A stretch of 64,000 bases of DNA from Lacicoccus halitifaciens (GCF_040544485.1 NZ_JBDZDV010000001.1:806001-870000); one strand, 5' to 3'; numbered from the stretch's first letter, positions 16,658 through 25,419 are shown. Program-made: numbers and translations. The notes: generated by a model not told the origin, from the sequence alone.

Positions 16658-17989
16658 TTATTCAGCGCTGTGCTTCACCACGGTCGGGCTCTGTTCGTCC
16701 AACTTCAGATCTTCGGCCGCAACACCGGTGCGCTTCACATTGTTGATGATGAAGCCGCTTTTCGGGAAGGCCGGGATCTTCGTCATATCGTATTCCAAAT
16801 CCTGTTCCGGCACGTCGTAAGTCATTGACTTGGTGATGTATTCAAATGTCGAGCGCATGACCATGACCGTGAGCCATTCACCTGCACAGCGGTGGCCGGC
16901 ATAGAAGTCGCCGCCGCCCTGCGGCACGAATGAGAACGGGCTCTCGTCCCAGTCCCTGAACCGTTCCGGCTTGAATTCATCAGGGTCCTCCCATGCATCA
17001 GGATGCCGGTTCGTGCCGAACAGGTCGAGTATGACCATGCGGTTCTTCTTGAATTTATGACCCTTCCATTCGAATTTGCGTTTCACTTTTGCAACCATCG
17101 CAGGAGCAAACGGATAATAGCGGCGCACTTCCTGTGTGAACATCTTGCTGTAGGATTTGTCCGTCTTCAACTTCTCCCCGACGCCCGGATGCTCATGGAT
17201 CGCGAGCAGGCCGAACGCGACAAAATAAGCGGCTGCAATCAGCGGCCGGTAGGCATTATTCAGATCCACCGCTGCCGCATGCAGATCGAGCGGCTTGCCG
17301 TCATTTTCGGTGTGGTGTGCCACAATGTAGAGCGGTGTGCTCGGATGGGCATCGAGTTTGCCGGCACGCACCTTCTTGATTAGCTGTTTCAGCCATTTCT
17401 CATGGCTTTTCCTCGATGCCATGCCCGACGTGAAACTTGCAGCCGTCCTCGCAACATCCGAACCGCCGAAGTCGACCATGTCCACAAGCTCGTCGACTCT
17501 TTGCTCGATGTCCTCCCCTTCAAGCGGTAGCCCCGCCCAGCGCATGCCGGTGACGCCGAACACTTTCTGTATCTCATCAAGTATCACGACTTCGGACTGA
17601 TTTTCCCATTCCGCCGCTCTTTTATCCAGTTCCTCCACGGCAATCCGCTTCATGTCCTCCAGCCGTTCCGGCGTCATCATGGACAGAATCATCCGCTTGC
17701 GCTGCCTGTGGTCTTCACCGTCCAGACCGTGGACGCCGCCTTCACCGAGCAGCGAGCTCTTCAAAGGTTTCGGCATGGCACCTTTACGCTTGAACTTCGA
17801 TTCATCGTAGAATATTTCAGCCGCTTCCTCCCCGGCGATGCAGATTGCCTTCCTGCCGAGCAGGCGCGTCTTAAATATGTCGGACTCCAGTTCCTTCCTG
17901 CGGTCGGGTATGAAATTGAACCCTTCCTGCATTAGATCGAGTGTGTTGTCGACGCCTTTGTCACGTGGGATAGGGTTTTTGACTTTCAC
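16658..17989 (-). CDS. CYP152-family P450 fatty-acid peroxygenase/decarboxylase (OleT-like)
   Basis: A 443-residue soluble P450 using H2O2 on free fatty acids. The haem loop is QGGGDFYAGHRCAGEW with the thiolate Cys, and the CYP152 hallmark Arg in NAYRPLIAAAYF should bind the substrate carboxylate. GGVHGLDGEDH carries a His at the position of OleT His85, which is Gln in the hydroxylases P450-BSbeta and SPalpha; this His is associated with decarboxylation to terminal alkenes. The residue matching OleT Phe79 is Leu by my alignment. GTG at 17989 has GGAG nine bases upstream; the ATG at 18004 has no ribosome site. A SigB-type promoter precedes the gene. Confidence 0.88.
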   Translation of the reverse strand: MKVKNPIPRDKGVDNTLDLMQEGFNFIPDRRKELESDIFKTRLLGRKAICIAGEEAAEIFYDESKFKRKGAMPKPLKSSLLGEGGVHGLDGEDHRQRKRMILSMMTPERLEDMKRIAVEELDKRAAEWENQSEVVILDEIQKVFGVTGMRWAGLPLEGEDIEQRVDELVDMVDFGGSDVARTAASFTSGMASRKSHEKWLKQLIKKVRAGKLDAHPSTPLYIVAHHTENDGKPLDLHAAAVDLNNAYRPLIAAAYFVAFGLLAIHEHPGVGEKLKTDKSYSKMFTQEVRRYYPFAPAMVAKVKRKFEWKGHKFKKNRMVILDLFGTNRHPDAWEDPDEFKPERFRDWDESPFSFVPQGGGDFYAGHRCAGEWLTVMVMRSTFEYITKSMTYDVPEQDLEYDMTKIPAFPKSGFIINNVKRTGVAAEDLKLDEQSPTVVKHSAE

Positions 17990-18046
17990 AAATATCAGCT
18001 CCATATTGAAATTTACTGAACATTTAAACAGTCCATTTCTACACTT

Positions 18047-18071
18047 TTACCCATGCGGAAACCATATAAAC
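18047..18071 (-). promoter_or_regulatory. SigB-type promoter of the P450 gene
   Basis: On the minus strand GTTTAT (18066-18071) is followed after 13 bases by GGGTAA (18047-18052), about 58 bases upstream of the GTG start. It lies in the gap between the P450 and BNR genes and just overlaps neither coding region. Confidence 0.6.
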
Positions 18072-18081
18072 TACAAAGCCT

Positions 18082-19092
18082 TCAATTCACAAGGACCGCA
18101 TCGGTGATTCGCAAGTATTCAAGGGTCTTCGGCCAATCCATTTCAGCCTTTTTGAACGACATCCCGGCATCTTTTGAAATATAGAGTCCAGTGTTGTTCA
18201 ACGCGTAGAATACACCCTTCTGCGTATCATCCGTCAAAAGTGCAAAAACTGATGAACCGTCCGGCTCCGGCAGGCCGTCATCGATGAATGTCCATCCGCC
18301 TTCACCCGTCCTGCGGACCATGCGGGTATGCGCCCGTTCCGGCAGATATGCCTGGTAAGGCCCCTTGGCGACCGAGGCGAGCAATGTATCCGGATTCCCC
18401 GGGTCTGCCGCAACATCCACCATGTAAGTGAATCCTCCGAGCCCTTCATTGAACTTCTCCCAAGTATCGCCGCCGTCTTTGCTTTCTGCGAACCCTTCGC
18501 CCGCCGCTTCGTAAATCCGGCCTGCCACATAAGGGTGCGCCTTGAGGGAGTGGCTGTCATGGTGCGACCCGGGCTTCCGGTCCTCCCATGATCCGCCGTG
18601 ATCATTACTCCTCATCACGCCGCCGAGTTCTATGCCTGCAAATACCCGTCCCGTTTCATGGAGGTCCGGCTGGATCGTCCGGACATGATGCGTCTCCGGC
18701 CTCGGCGGGAAACTCCATTCCGGCTCGGAAGGGAGTTCCAGCAGTGCCTTCGAATCCATCCACGTCATGCCGCCGTCCTCCGACCGGTACAGCATGCTCG
18801 GCTCCGTCCCCGCCCAGAGCACACTGAATTCTCCGAGCTGTTCGGTCCTGCTCACGGCAAGGCTCATCACCCTTGAATGTAACACTTCTTCTCCGAGCTG
18901 CTGCCACGAAGCGCCGCCGTCGTCACTTGCGTGGAGTCCTTTATTGAAAGTGCCGGCATACAGCCGTCCGGAGACTTCATCATAAGCGACGCTCCGGATG
19001 TCCTCCGGCCCCTCGATCTCCTGAAGCGTCCATCCATCATCTTCAACCGCCTTGTAAATCGTGTTCTTCGCTGCAAAATATATTGAAACCAT
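18082..19092 (-). CDS. BNR/Asp-box repeat beta-propeller protein
   Basis: A 336-residue protein with repeated Asp-box motifs (S-x-D-x-G-x-x-W): SDDGGASW, SEDGGMTW, SNDHGGSW, SKDGGDTW and SKDAGMSF, the pattern of sialidase/sortilin-type propellers (WD40/YVTN/BNR-like). Hydrolytic sialidase residues are not evident and there is no signal peptide, so it is probably a cytosolic propeller of unknown function. The ATG at 19092 has AAGGGGCGG upstream; the frame extends to 19155 without a better site. Confidence 0.75.
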   Translation of the reverse strand: MVSIYFAAKNTIYKAVEDDGWTLQEIEGPEDIRSVAYDEVSGRLYAGTFNKGLHASDDGGASWQQLGEEVLHSRVMSLAVSRTEQLGEFSVLWAGTEPSMLYRSEDGGMTWMDSKALLELPSEPEWSFPPRPETHHVRTIQPDLHETGRVFAGIELGGVMRSNDHGGSWEDRKPGSHHDSHSLKAHPYVAGRIYEAAGEGFAESKDGGDTWEKFNEGLGGFTYMVDVAADPGNPDTLLASVAKGPYQAYLPERAHTRMVRRTGEGGWTFIDDGLPEPDGSSVFALLTDDTQKGVFYALNNTGLYISKDAGMSFKKAEMDWPKTLEYLRITDAVLVN

Positions 19093-19144
19093 TTGAACCG
19101 CCCCTTTGAAAGTTGATGTACTACCCCTATACCCCGTCTGAATG

Positions 19145-19175
19145 CAAAAAAGCACAGCCGGCGGAGGCTGTGCTT
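19145..19175 (-). terminator. Terminator between the 171-residue protein gene and the BNR gene
   Basis: AGCACAGCC pairs with GGCTGTGCT around a six-base loop (about 19151-19174), with TTTTTT following on the minus strand. It ends the transcript from 19255-19770 before the BNR gene. Confidence 0.8.
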
Positions 19176-19254
19176 TCTCATTTATATATTAGGCTTTTAC
19201 TATTCGCTTGGTCTTCCACTCTACCCGAATTTACAGATAATATGCATGAAATCA

Positions 19255-19770
19255 TTAGGAACCGGAAATTTTCCTGCTGTTCTTTATATTGTCGTAAAAT
19301 TTTTCGAAGCAGTAGAAATGCCTTGGATTGACATTCCTGAGCACATGCGTGCGACGTGCCCCTTTGTCGTTTTGGACTTTGAAATACAGTATGCCCGCTT
19401 CATAGTTCTGATCTGTCATCCCCTCGATCACGAGGAGTTCAAGGTCATCCACTTCGGAGAACGGAAAATGGAAGACTTCCCATTTGAAGTCGGACTTGTT
19501 CAGCGTCGAGGTATTGACCGTCACGATCTCATCCTCCAGAAGGAAATAGATGCCGACGCGTGTGAAGTCGGTGAGGCATGTCCCCATGCAGTGGGCATCC
19601 TTCCCTCTGTATGTCTCATAGTTCTCATGAACTTTAAGGTACTGGTTCGCACTATTCATGAAGTCATATTCCTTCCCCTCCAGCTCATACTTATGTGACA
19701 GCACCTCTTCGATCGTCTTCGGCAGATTGATGTTGTCGAGATACTCGTTCAACACTTTATACTGGATCAT
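19255..19770 (-). CDS. Conserved protein of unknown function, first of two local paralogues
   Basis: A 171-residue soluble protein. Residues from LPKTIEEVL through CMGTCLTDFTRVGIYFLLEDE to NYEAGILYFKVQNDKGARRTHVLRNVNP align closely with the protein encoded at 25917-26441 (shared GTCL.(D/N)FTRVG(I/L)YFLLEDE, YEAGILY, NDKG..RTHVL, NP.H..CF..FY.NI). The alternating hydrophobic pattern suggests a PH-like or other beta-rich fold, but I do not recognise the family. AAGGGG precedes the ATG. Confidence 0.75.
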   Translation of the reverse strand: MIQYKVLNEYLDNINLPKTIEEVLSHKYELEGKEYDFMNSANQYLKVHENYETYRGKDAHCMGTCLTDFTRVGIYFLLEDEIVTVNTSTLNKSDFKWEVFHFPFSEVDDLELLVIEGMTDQNYEAGILYFKVQNDKGARRTHVLRNVNPRHFYCFEKFYDNIKNSRKISGS

Positions 19771-19858
19771 GGCAACCCCTTCTTTCGTGACCTTTATTAT
19801 GTAACTGGAAACTTTCTATACTGTACCCTGTAAAGAAATGGAATATGCATCCTGTCAT

Positions 19859-19884
19859 GTTTTTTAAATCTGCGTGAAGGGTAG
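19859..19884 (+). promoter_or_regulatory. Possible SigB-type promoter of the aldehyde dehydrogenase gene
   Basis: GTTTTT (19859-19864) and GGGTAG (19879-19884) are 14 bases apart, about 53 bases before the GTG start. The -35 deviates from GTTTAA at two positions. Confidence 0.45.
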
Positions 19885-19936
19885 ATTAAGAACAAGCGGA
19901 ATTTACGACTCAACATATATTCAGGAGGAGATTTTT

Positions 19937-21346
19937 GTGAAAGAGTATCAAATTTACTACGACGGCAAGTGGCAGGATTCCGACTCAGGCGAATACAGCG
20001 AAGTGGAGAATCCCGCGACGGAGGAAATCATCGCAAAAGTTCCGAAAGGCAGCCATAATGATGTGGATAAAGCGGTGGCCGCAGCCAAAAAGGCATTCCC
20101 TGCATGGAATAAAACATCTCCAAAAGAACGTGCAGAGTACGTCAGAAAGATAAAGGACGGCATCGAAGCGAGGAAGCAGGAACTCGCTGATACGATGGTC
20201 GCAGAACTCGGCAACTCGCAGACGTTTTCGGAGGAAGGCCAGGTGCCTTTGTCACTGAAAGAGATGGAAGCCACTTTGGATGATTTCGATAAGCTGAAGT
20301 TCGAAGAGGAAATGGAAGACGGCACGATCCTCCAGAAGGAAGGTTTCGGTGTCGTTGCGTGCATTACGCCGTGGAACTACCCGCTGAACCAGATTCAGAG
20401 GAAAATCACACCGGCGCTCCTTGCAGGCAACACCGTCGTCGTGAAGCCGGCGAGCCTGACACCGCTCACCGCCATGATCCTCACTGAAATCATAGATGAG
20501 ATCGGACTGCCGGACGGCGTATTCAACATGGTGACCGGAAGCGGCGGCGACCTCGGCGACTATTTGACGAAGCATGAAGATGTATCCGTCGTTTCATTTA
20601 CAGGATCGACCCCGGTCGGTATGAAAATGTATGAAAACGCCGGTACGAACATCAAGAAGCTCGTGCTTGAACTCGGCGGAAAATCACCGCTCGTCTATCT
20701 GAAAGGCGGCGACCTGGACCAGGCGATCGACCAGGCGGCGAAGACCGTCATCAACAACCAGGGACAGAGCTGTTCTGCACTTACACGCCTGCTCGTACCG
20801 AAAGACCAGCTCGATGAAGTGAATGAAAGAATCAAGGAATACTATAAAGATGTGAAAATCGGCGACCCGACCGACTATGACACCGACATCGGTCCGCTCG
20901 TCGACAAGAACCAGATGGAAACTGTGCTGGATTATATAGAAAAAGGCAAGGAAGAAGGCGCGGAAGTCCTCGTCGGCGGCGGCAAAGTCGACAGGAAAGG
21001 CTACTATGTCGAGCCGACCGTCTTCACGAATGCGAAGAACGATATGACCATCGCACAGGAGGAGATCTTCGGACCCGTCCTCACTGTCATCCCGTATGAA
21101 GATGAGGAAGAAGCGATCGAGATTGCGAACGATACCGTATACGGCTTATCCGGAGCAGTCACCGGACCAGACTTCGATACGGCACTCAAAGTCGCAAAAC
21201 AACTCCGCACCGGCAACGTCTTCGTCAACGGCGGCGACCGTTCACCAAAAGCCCCATTCGGCGGCTACAAACAGTCCGGCCTCGGACGTGAAAACGGCTT
21301 ATACGGTGTTGAAGACTACCTTGAAGTCAAAGCACTGTTCACTTAA
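19937..21346 (+). CDS. Aldehyde dehydrogenase family protein
   Basis: A 469-residue NAD(P)-dependent dehydrogenase. The catalytic Cys279 lies in NNQGQSCSALTR, the general base Glu245 in LELGGKSP, and the stabilising Asn147 in TPWNYPLNQ; FTGSTPVG is the nucleotide-binding turn. The enzyme oxidises aldehydes to acids, with substrate not deducible. The start is GTG with AGGAGG seven to eight bases upstream; an in-frame ATG at 19874 would add 21 unlikely residues. A long perfect terminator follows. Confidence 0.9.
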   Translation: MKEYQIYYDGKWQDSDSGEYSEVENPATEEIIAKVPKGSHNDVDKAVAAAKKAFPAWNKTSPKERAEYVRKIKDGIEARKQELADTMVAELGNSQTFSEEGQVPLSLKEMEATLDDFDKLKFEEEMEDGTILQKEGFGVVACITPWNYPLNQIQRKITPALLAGNTVVVKPASLTPLTAMILTEIIDEIGLPDGVFNMVTGSGGDLGDYLTKHEDVSVVSFTGSTPVGMKMYENAGTNIKKLVLELGGKSPLVYLKGGDLDQAIDQAAKTVINNQGQSCSALTRLLVPKDQLDEVNERIKEYYKDVKIGDPTDYDTDIGPLVDKNQMETVLDYIEKGKEEGAEVLVGGGKVDRKGYYVEPTVFTNAKNDMTIAQEEIFGPVLTVIPYEDEEEAIEIANDTVYGLSGAVTGPDFDTALKVAKQLRTGNVFVNGGDRSPKAPFGGYKQSGLGRENGLYGVEDYLEVKALFT

Positions 21347-21364
21347 AACTGCATGAAATAGATC

Positions 21365-21401
21365 GACCCTGGAATGGCGCGGCCATTCCAGGGTCTTTTT
21401 T
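21365..21401 (+). terminator. Terminator of the aldehyde dehydrogenase gene
   Basis: A perfect 14-bp stem, GACCCTGGAATGGC (21365-21378) with its complement at 21382-21395, three-base loop, then six T. Confidence 0.92.
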
Positions 21402-21404
21402 GTG

Positions 21405-21565
21405 GTTAACAGGTATTCGTGCAGTTCACGAGTTCCTGCAGGAAGTTTAATAGGCACTCGTCCGCCCCACGAGTTCCTGCAGGAAGTTTAATAGGCACTC
21501 GTCCACTCCACGAGTTCCTGCAGGGAGTTTAACAGGCATTCGTACTCTCCACGAGTTCCTGCAGA
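21405..21565 (+). repeat. Array C: 41-bp tandem dyad repeat, four units
   Basis: Unit starts at 21411, 21452, 21493 and 21534 are exactly 41 bases apart. Each unit is AGGYAYTCGT, a variable 7-base centre (GCAGTTC, CCGCCCC, CCACTCC, ACTCTCC), then ACGAGTTCCTGCAGG and a GAAGTTTAAT-type tail. TTCCTGCAGGAA inside the unit is itself a 12-base palindrome. The array fills the space between the aldehyde dehydrogenase terminator and the stop codon of the minus-strand DUF218 gene. Same family as arrays A and B. Confidence 0.92.
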
Positions 21566-22168
21566 CTAAACTTGAGCATCACCGTCATCCGGAATATCTA
21601 TGAAATGATACAGCCCCAGCCGGTATCCCCATAGCTTCACATACTCCCTGAACCAGATGTTGGCCGAATAACTCAGTTCATACCAAGGGTCTCCATCCAT
21701 ACTAAGTGCAGCGACATATGTAAAATCGAACTTATTATCATAATCATTACTGTTCACGCGGTCATAAATCAACTTCGACCGCTTCAAATGATAATCACTC
21801 GTCACCACCAGCGCACTTTGAAAATCTCGTGCCTCCATAATATCCATCGTCTCTGTCGCATTGGTGTATGTACTCGTCGCAACCAATTCTTCGATGATTG
21901 CACTTTCCGGTATGCCAAGATCCAGGGCAAACTGCACGGACTGCGTATAATATTCATCCAATGCCGGTGAAATGACGACATAATCGGAGTACCCTTCATG
22001 ATACAATTCTGCCGCTTTCATCATCCTGCCTCCGTCACCGCCGCCGAGCATCAGGATCACATCCGCCTCTTCCGGTGCATCACTTCTGTCATGGTTGAAA
22101 CTCTCGGCAATGGATACGACTGCAAGTACCAGAATAATTCCTACTATAATAATGATTCTTTTCTTCAT
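21566..22168 (-). CDS. YdcF/DUF218-family membrane protein, first of two paralogues
   Basis: About 200 residues with one N-terminal membrane helix (KKRIIIIVGIILVLAVVSIAESF) followed by an extracytoplasmic DUF218 domain: ADVILMLGGGDGGRMMKAAELYHEGYSDYVVISP, ATSTYTNATETM and VVTSDYHLKRSKLIYDR. The family (SanA, ElyC, YdcF) is linked to envelope polysaccharide metabolism. It is a close paralogue of the protein at 26480-27079, which sits in the EPS operon. The start is uncertain: ATG 22168 has AGGA unusually close; a TTG at 22189 is the alternative. Confidence 0.8.
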   Translation of the reverse strand: MKKRIIIIVGIILVLAVVSIAESFNHDRSDAPEEADVILMLGGGDGGRMMKAAELYHEGYSDYVVISPALDEYYTQSVQFALDLGIPESAIIEELVATSTYTNATETMDIMEARDFQSALVVTSDYHLKRSKLIYDRVNSNDYDNKFDFTYVAALSMDGDPWYELSYSANIWFREYVKLWGYRLGLYHFIDIPDDGDAQV

Positions 22169-22252
22169 GTTCCTACACCGATCTTTCAAGTTGTTTTCTC
22201 AAATATCATCATAGCACGGAAAGATTGGAATATACCAACAACTGCCAATTCC

Positions 22253-22288
22253 AATAAAAAACGCCTTCCCTCACCGGAAAAGCGTCTT
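22253..22288 (-). terminator. Terminator of the NhaC gene
   Basis: Minus-strand hairpin pairing ACGCTTTTCC with GGGAAGGCGT (22261-22285, some G-T pairs), then six T. The 25-base stem-loop is nearly identical to the one at 23898-23922. Confidence 0.75.
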
Positions 22289-22294
22289 TAAATC

Positions 22295-23722
22295 CTAAAT
22301 CTGATAATCCTCTTGTACTTCATCATCTTCCTTATCCATCTTGATCATTGTAAAACCAGTCAGTCCGTACAACAGAGTGAAGATTGGAGTGAAGAATGCG
22401 AGGAACAGGAATGGCAGAAAAGTCAGCGGTGCCACCCCGAGTGCTGCCGCTGCAAATATCGCATTGCCGTTCCAGGGAATTGCGACCGCGCCCTGGGTGG
22501 AGGTGTCCTCCATCAGCCTGGATAAGTTTTGCGGTTTCAGCCGTTGTTCCCTGTATAACGGCTTCAGCATCGTCCCGACCAGTGCAATCGATGCACTGGC
22601 TGTACCTAAAATCGCGGTACCGATGTAACTTGCCACCATGGAAGTCGGCACCAGAGTCTTCACCGAATTGACACGGCTGAAGAATGTATCCAGGAATTTC
22701 TGCAGTATGCCGGATTCCTGAAGCAGACCGCCGAGCCCCAAAGCGAACAGGAACAATGCCAGAAGGTTGAACATGCTGGTGATGCCGCCCTGCGTCAATA
22801 ATGAGTCGACCGCTTCAATGCCGGAGTCCACTGCGTATCCGTCATATATCGTGCCGAGCGTTTCTGTAATACCAGCCCCCTGATAAAAGATCGCGACCAG
22901 TCCACCGAGCGCTGCACCAATGAAGATGGAAGTGACCGGTGGCTTCTTCAAAATGAGCAGCAGCAGGACGACAGCCAAAGGAATCAAAGTTACAAGTCCC
23001 AAATTAAAATGTGAGGAAAGGAAATCGGTCATCACTTCTATATTTGAAAGGCTCCCGCCTTCTTGTCCCCCATAATTCAGGCCGAGTACGACGAAGACGA
23101 TGAGCGTCAGTATATAGGCGGGCATCGTCGTCCACAGCATATGTTTGACGTGGTCCATCAAGTCCGCTTCCATTATTGCTGCAGCAAGGTTCGTACTGTC
23201 GGACAGCGGCGATATTTTATCCCCGAAGTATGCGCCGCTGATGATTGCACCTGCGGACATGCCGGGAGGCAGACCGAGACCGTGGCTGATTCCCATCAAA
23301 GCCACACCCGCCGTCCCCATCGTCCCCCAGGAAGTCCCCGTAGAAACTGAGACGATTGTACAGAAGATCAAAGCCGTAGCAAAAAAGTAGCCCGGTGAAA
23401 TCGACTGGATGCCGTAATAAATCAATGTCGGCACAGTGCCCGATATCAGCCATGCACCGATCATAGCTCCAACAACGAGAATAATCATAGACGGCAGCAG
23501 CGCTTTTGCCATCATCGACAGCATCGCCTGCTCCAGTTCTTTAAAGGTAAAACCCAAATATAATACAAACGGCATTGTGGTCATCAAAGTGATCAGCAGC
23601 ATCAGTTCGATGGATGCATCGAACACAATCACACCGCCCATAATCAGAACGATAACCATAATCATCACAAAAACGGAGTACCAGATTGATGGCGTCCTTC
23701 TCTCTTTCTTCAAATCCATCAT
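22295..23722 (-). CDS. Na+/H+ antiporter, NhaC family
   Basis: A 475-residue polytopic membrane protein with about 11-12 helices. Typical NhaC segments are VSTGTSWGTMGTAGVALMGI, SGAYFGDKISPLSDSTNLAAA and STQGAVAIPWNG. Members exchange H+ for Na+, or carry out malate/lactate antiport in some branches. Start choice is uncertain: AAGGGG lies directly before ATGATG (23722/23719), so an internal ATG or the TTG at 23713 is also possible. A halotolerant lifestyle fits a dedicated sodium exporter. Confidence 0.85.
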   Translation of the reverse strand: MMDLKKERRTPSIWYSVFVMIMVIVLIMGGVIVFDASIELMLLITLMTTMPFVLYLGFTFKELEQAMLSMMAKALLPSMIILVVGAMIGAWLISGTVPTLIYYGIQSISPGYFFATALIFCTIVSVSTGTSWGTMGTAGVALMGISHGLGLPPGMSAGAIISGAYFGDKISPLSDSTNLAAAIMEADLMDHVKHMLWTTMPAYILTLIVFVVLGLNYGGQEGGSLSNIEVMTDFLSSHFNLGLVTLIPLAVVLLLLILKKPPVTSIFIGAALGGLVAIFYQGAGITETLGTIYDGYAVDSGIEAVDSLLTQGGITSMFNLLALFLFALGLGGLLQESGILQKFLDTFFSRVNSVKTLVPTSMVASYIGTAILGTASASIALVGTMLKPLYREQRLKPQNLSRLMEDTSTQGAVAIPWNGNAIFAAAALGVAPLTFLPFLFLAFFTPIFTLLYGLTGFTMIKMDKEDDEVQEDYQI

Positions 23723-23889
23723 CCCCTTGAAGGTATTCGAATACACACAATTTTCCCTGACTGTTTATATTCCTATACCCTGTGCGGGATGATTTAATTT
23801 ACTGAATATTAAGTATATTAATTAATAAAATAAACCTCGCATCTCGAGCCTCGGCACAGTGATAACGACCAGCCCTATCAGCTGAATTT

Positions 23890-23931
23890 AATAAAAAACG
23901 CCCTCCCTCACTGGAAAAGCGTCTCCTGATT
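23890..23931 (-). terminator. Terminator downstream of MFS gene and array D
   Basis: Hairpin 23898-23922 with six T on the minus strand, nearly identical to the NhaC terminator at 22261-22285. It lies beyond array D, so the MFS transcript would include the array. Confidence 0.7.
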
Positions 23932-23947
23932 GATCCTCTTCAATGCC

Positions 23948-24070
23948 AACACCACCTCGTTCTGCGAACGAAACTCCGTTAAGCCGCTATTACCACCTCG
24001 TTCTGCAATCGAGACTCCGTTAAGCCGCCAATACCACCTCGTCCTGCGATCGAGACTCCGATAGAGCAGG
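23948..24070. repeat. Array D: diverged 41-bp tandem repeat, three units
   Basis: Units start at 23951, 23992 and 24033, again exactly 41 bases apart. The consensus is ACCACCTCGT, then TCTGCRA or CCTGCGA, then (A/T)CGARACTCCGTTAAGCC. The core CTCG...CGAR is an inverted repeat around a nearly constant centre. Sequence differs from arrays A-C but the period and CTCGT...CGA layout are the same. It lies between the MFS stop codon and its terminator. Confidence 0.85.
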
Positions 24071-24087
24071 CATCAAGCATCTCCACC

Positions 24088-25308
24088 CTACACCTTATCC
24101 TCCAGCTCATCTTCTATATAAAATTCCCTCGTCGCAATCACACCTGCCGCACAGAACAACGCGACGATGATGAGATAAGAGGACAGCGCCGGCGTCCATG
24201 TTCCGGTGGCATCATATAAATACCCCATCAGGAACGGCCCGATGGCTGCAAGCAGGTAGCCGATCGACTGGCCGAAGCCGGAAAGTGAGATACTCCCGGA
24301 ATCCGTCCGTGCCTTCAATGAAAATAAAAGCATGCATGTACTGAATGCGGCCCCTGTACCGAAGCCGATGAAAATCATACTGATGACGAGAATGCCAAAC
24401 GACTGTGCAAACAGCAAAAGGTAACCGGTCAGGAATAGTCCTGTGATTGCAAACACAATCGTCCGCTGGTTGTCCACCCGGCTTGCAAGTATTGGGAATA
24501 AAAACGTCATCGGCAGCTGGGCGAACTGGCAAAACATGAAGAGATATCCGGCAGTTTCAGCCGACATCCCCTTCTCCATCAAAATGGACGGCAGCCATGC
24601 AGCGTTAGTGTAAAATGTCGTCGATTGGAGGGCGAACATAACCGCAATCGCCCAGGCCATCTTCGACTGGTGAATCTTCCTTCCCGGCGCACGCTCCACC
24701 TTCCGTGCCGCCGAACGCATCTCCCCAGCACCCCTCAACTGGGGGATCCAGACGATGAGCGCCACAACGCCGAACGCGATCCATATCGTGAGCGACAGCC
24801 CATAGCCCCCGCCGATTTCTGCAAGGGGTACACTGAATCCGCTGCCGAGTCCTGCAGTGAGGTTCATCGTGGAACTGTAGATAGCTGTGATAAAGCCCAT
24901 CTGAAGCGGAAACTTCCATTTCGCATAGCTCGGCAGCGTCACATTGCCGACGCTGATGGCGACACCAAGCAGGACAGTGCCGATCAGGAACCATTCAAGC
25001 GTGCCCAAAGTCCGTATATATAATGAAGCAATCAGCAAAATGATCGCATAGAATATCGTGACTGGCATCGTGAACTTCTCAACGGCTTTTGAGACGAACG
25101 GGGATACCGCCGCAAAAGTGAGCAGCGGAATCGTGGTGAGCAGACCCGCCACAGTATTTGAAATCAGCAAATCTTCCCGGATGTCGCCGATCACCGGCCC
25201 GACCGCCGTCAGCGGTGCACGGAGCATTGCAGCCACCGCTATGATGCCGATGACGAGGAGAATGTTATCCCGGAGTTTCTGAGGTTGTTTGACAGCCTGC
25301 ATATGCAC
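24088..25308 (-). CDS. MFS transporter, CynX/NimT family
   Basis: A 406-residue major-facilitator protein with 12 predicted helices and a central cytosolic loop (EMRSAARKVERAPGRKIHQSK). The N-terminal RAPLTAVGPVIGDI segment is characteristic of the CynX/NimT (cyanate/2-nitroimidazole) group, which also includes B. subtilis YycB. Substrate unknown. The gene is monocistronic, with a repeat array and terminator downstream. Confidence 0.85.
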   Translation of the reverse strand: MHMQAVKQPQKLRDNILLVIGIIAVAAMLRAPLTAVGPVIGDIREDLLISNTVAGLLTTIPLLTFAAVSPFVSKAVEKFTMPVTIFYAIILLIASLYIRTLGTLEWFLIGTVLLGVAISVGNVTLPSYAKWKFPLQMGFITAIYSSTMNLTAGLGSGFSVPLAEIGGGYGLSLTIWIAFGVVALIVWIPQLRGAGEMRSAARKVERAPGRKIHQSKMAWAIAVMFALQSTTFYTNAAWLPSILMEKGMSAETAGYLFMFCQFAQLPMTFLFPILASRVDNQRTIVFAITGLFLTGYLLLFAQSFGILVISMIFIGFGTGAAFSTCMLLFSLKARTDSGSISLSGFGQSIGYLLAAIGPFLMGYLYDATGTWTPALSSYLIIVALFCAAGVIATREFYIEDELEDKV

Positions 25309-25419
25309 ACCACTTTCATTTTATGTAATACTTTAAAACTATATCTTTTCAGGGCCGTTTGCAATTCTTTCCGGCATAAAAAAGAGATGCCTCTTCCTCA
25401 GGAAGAATCATCTCTTCAA

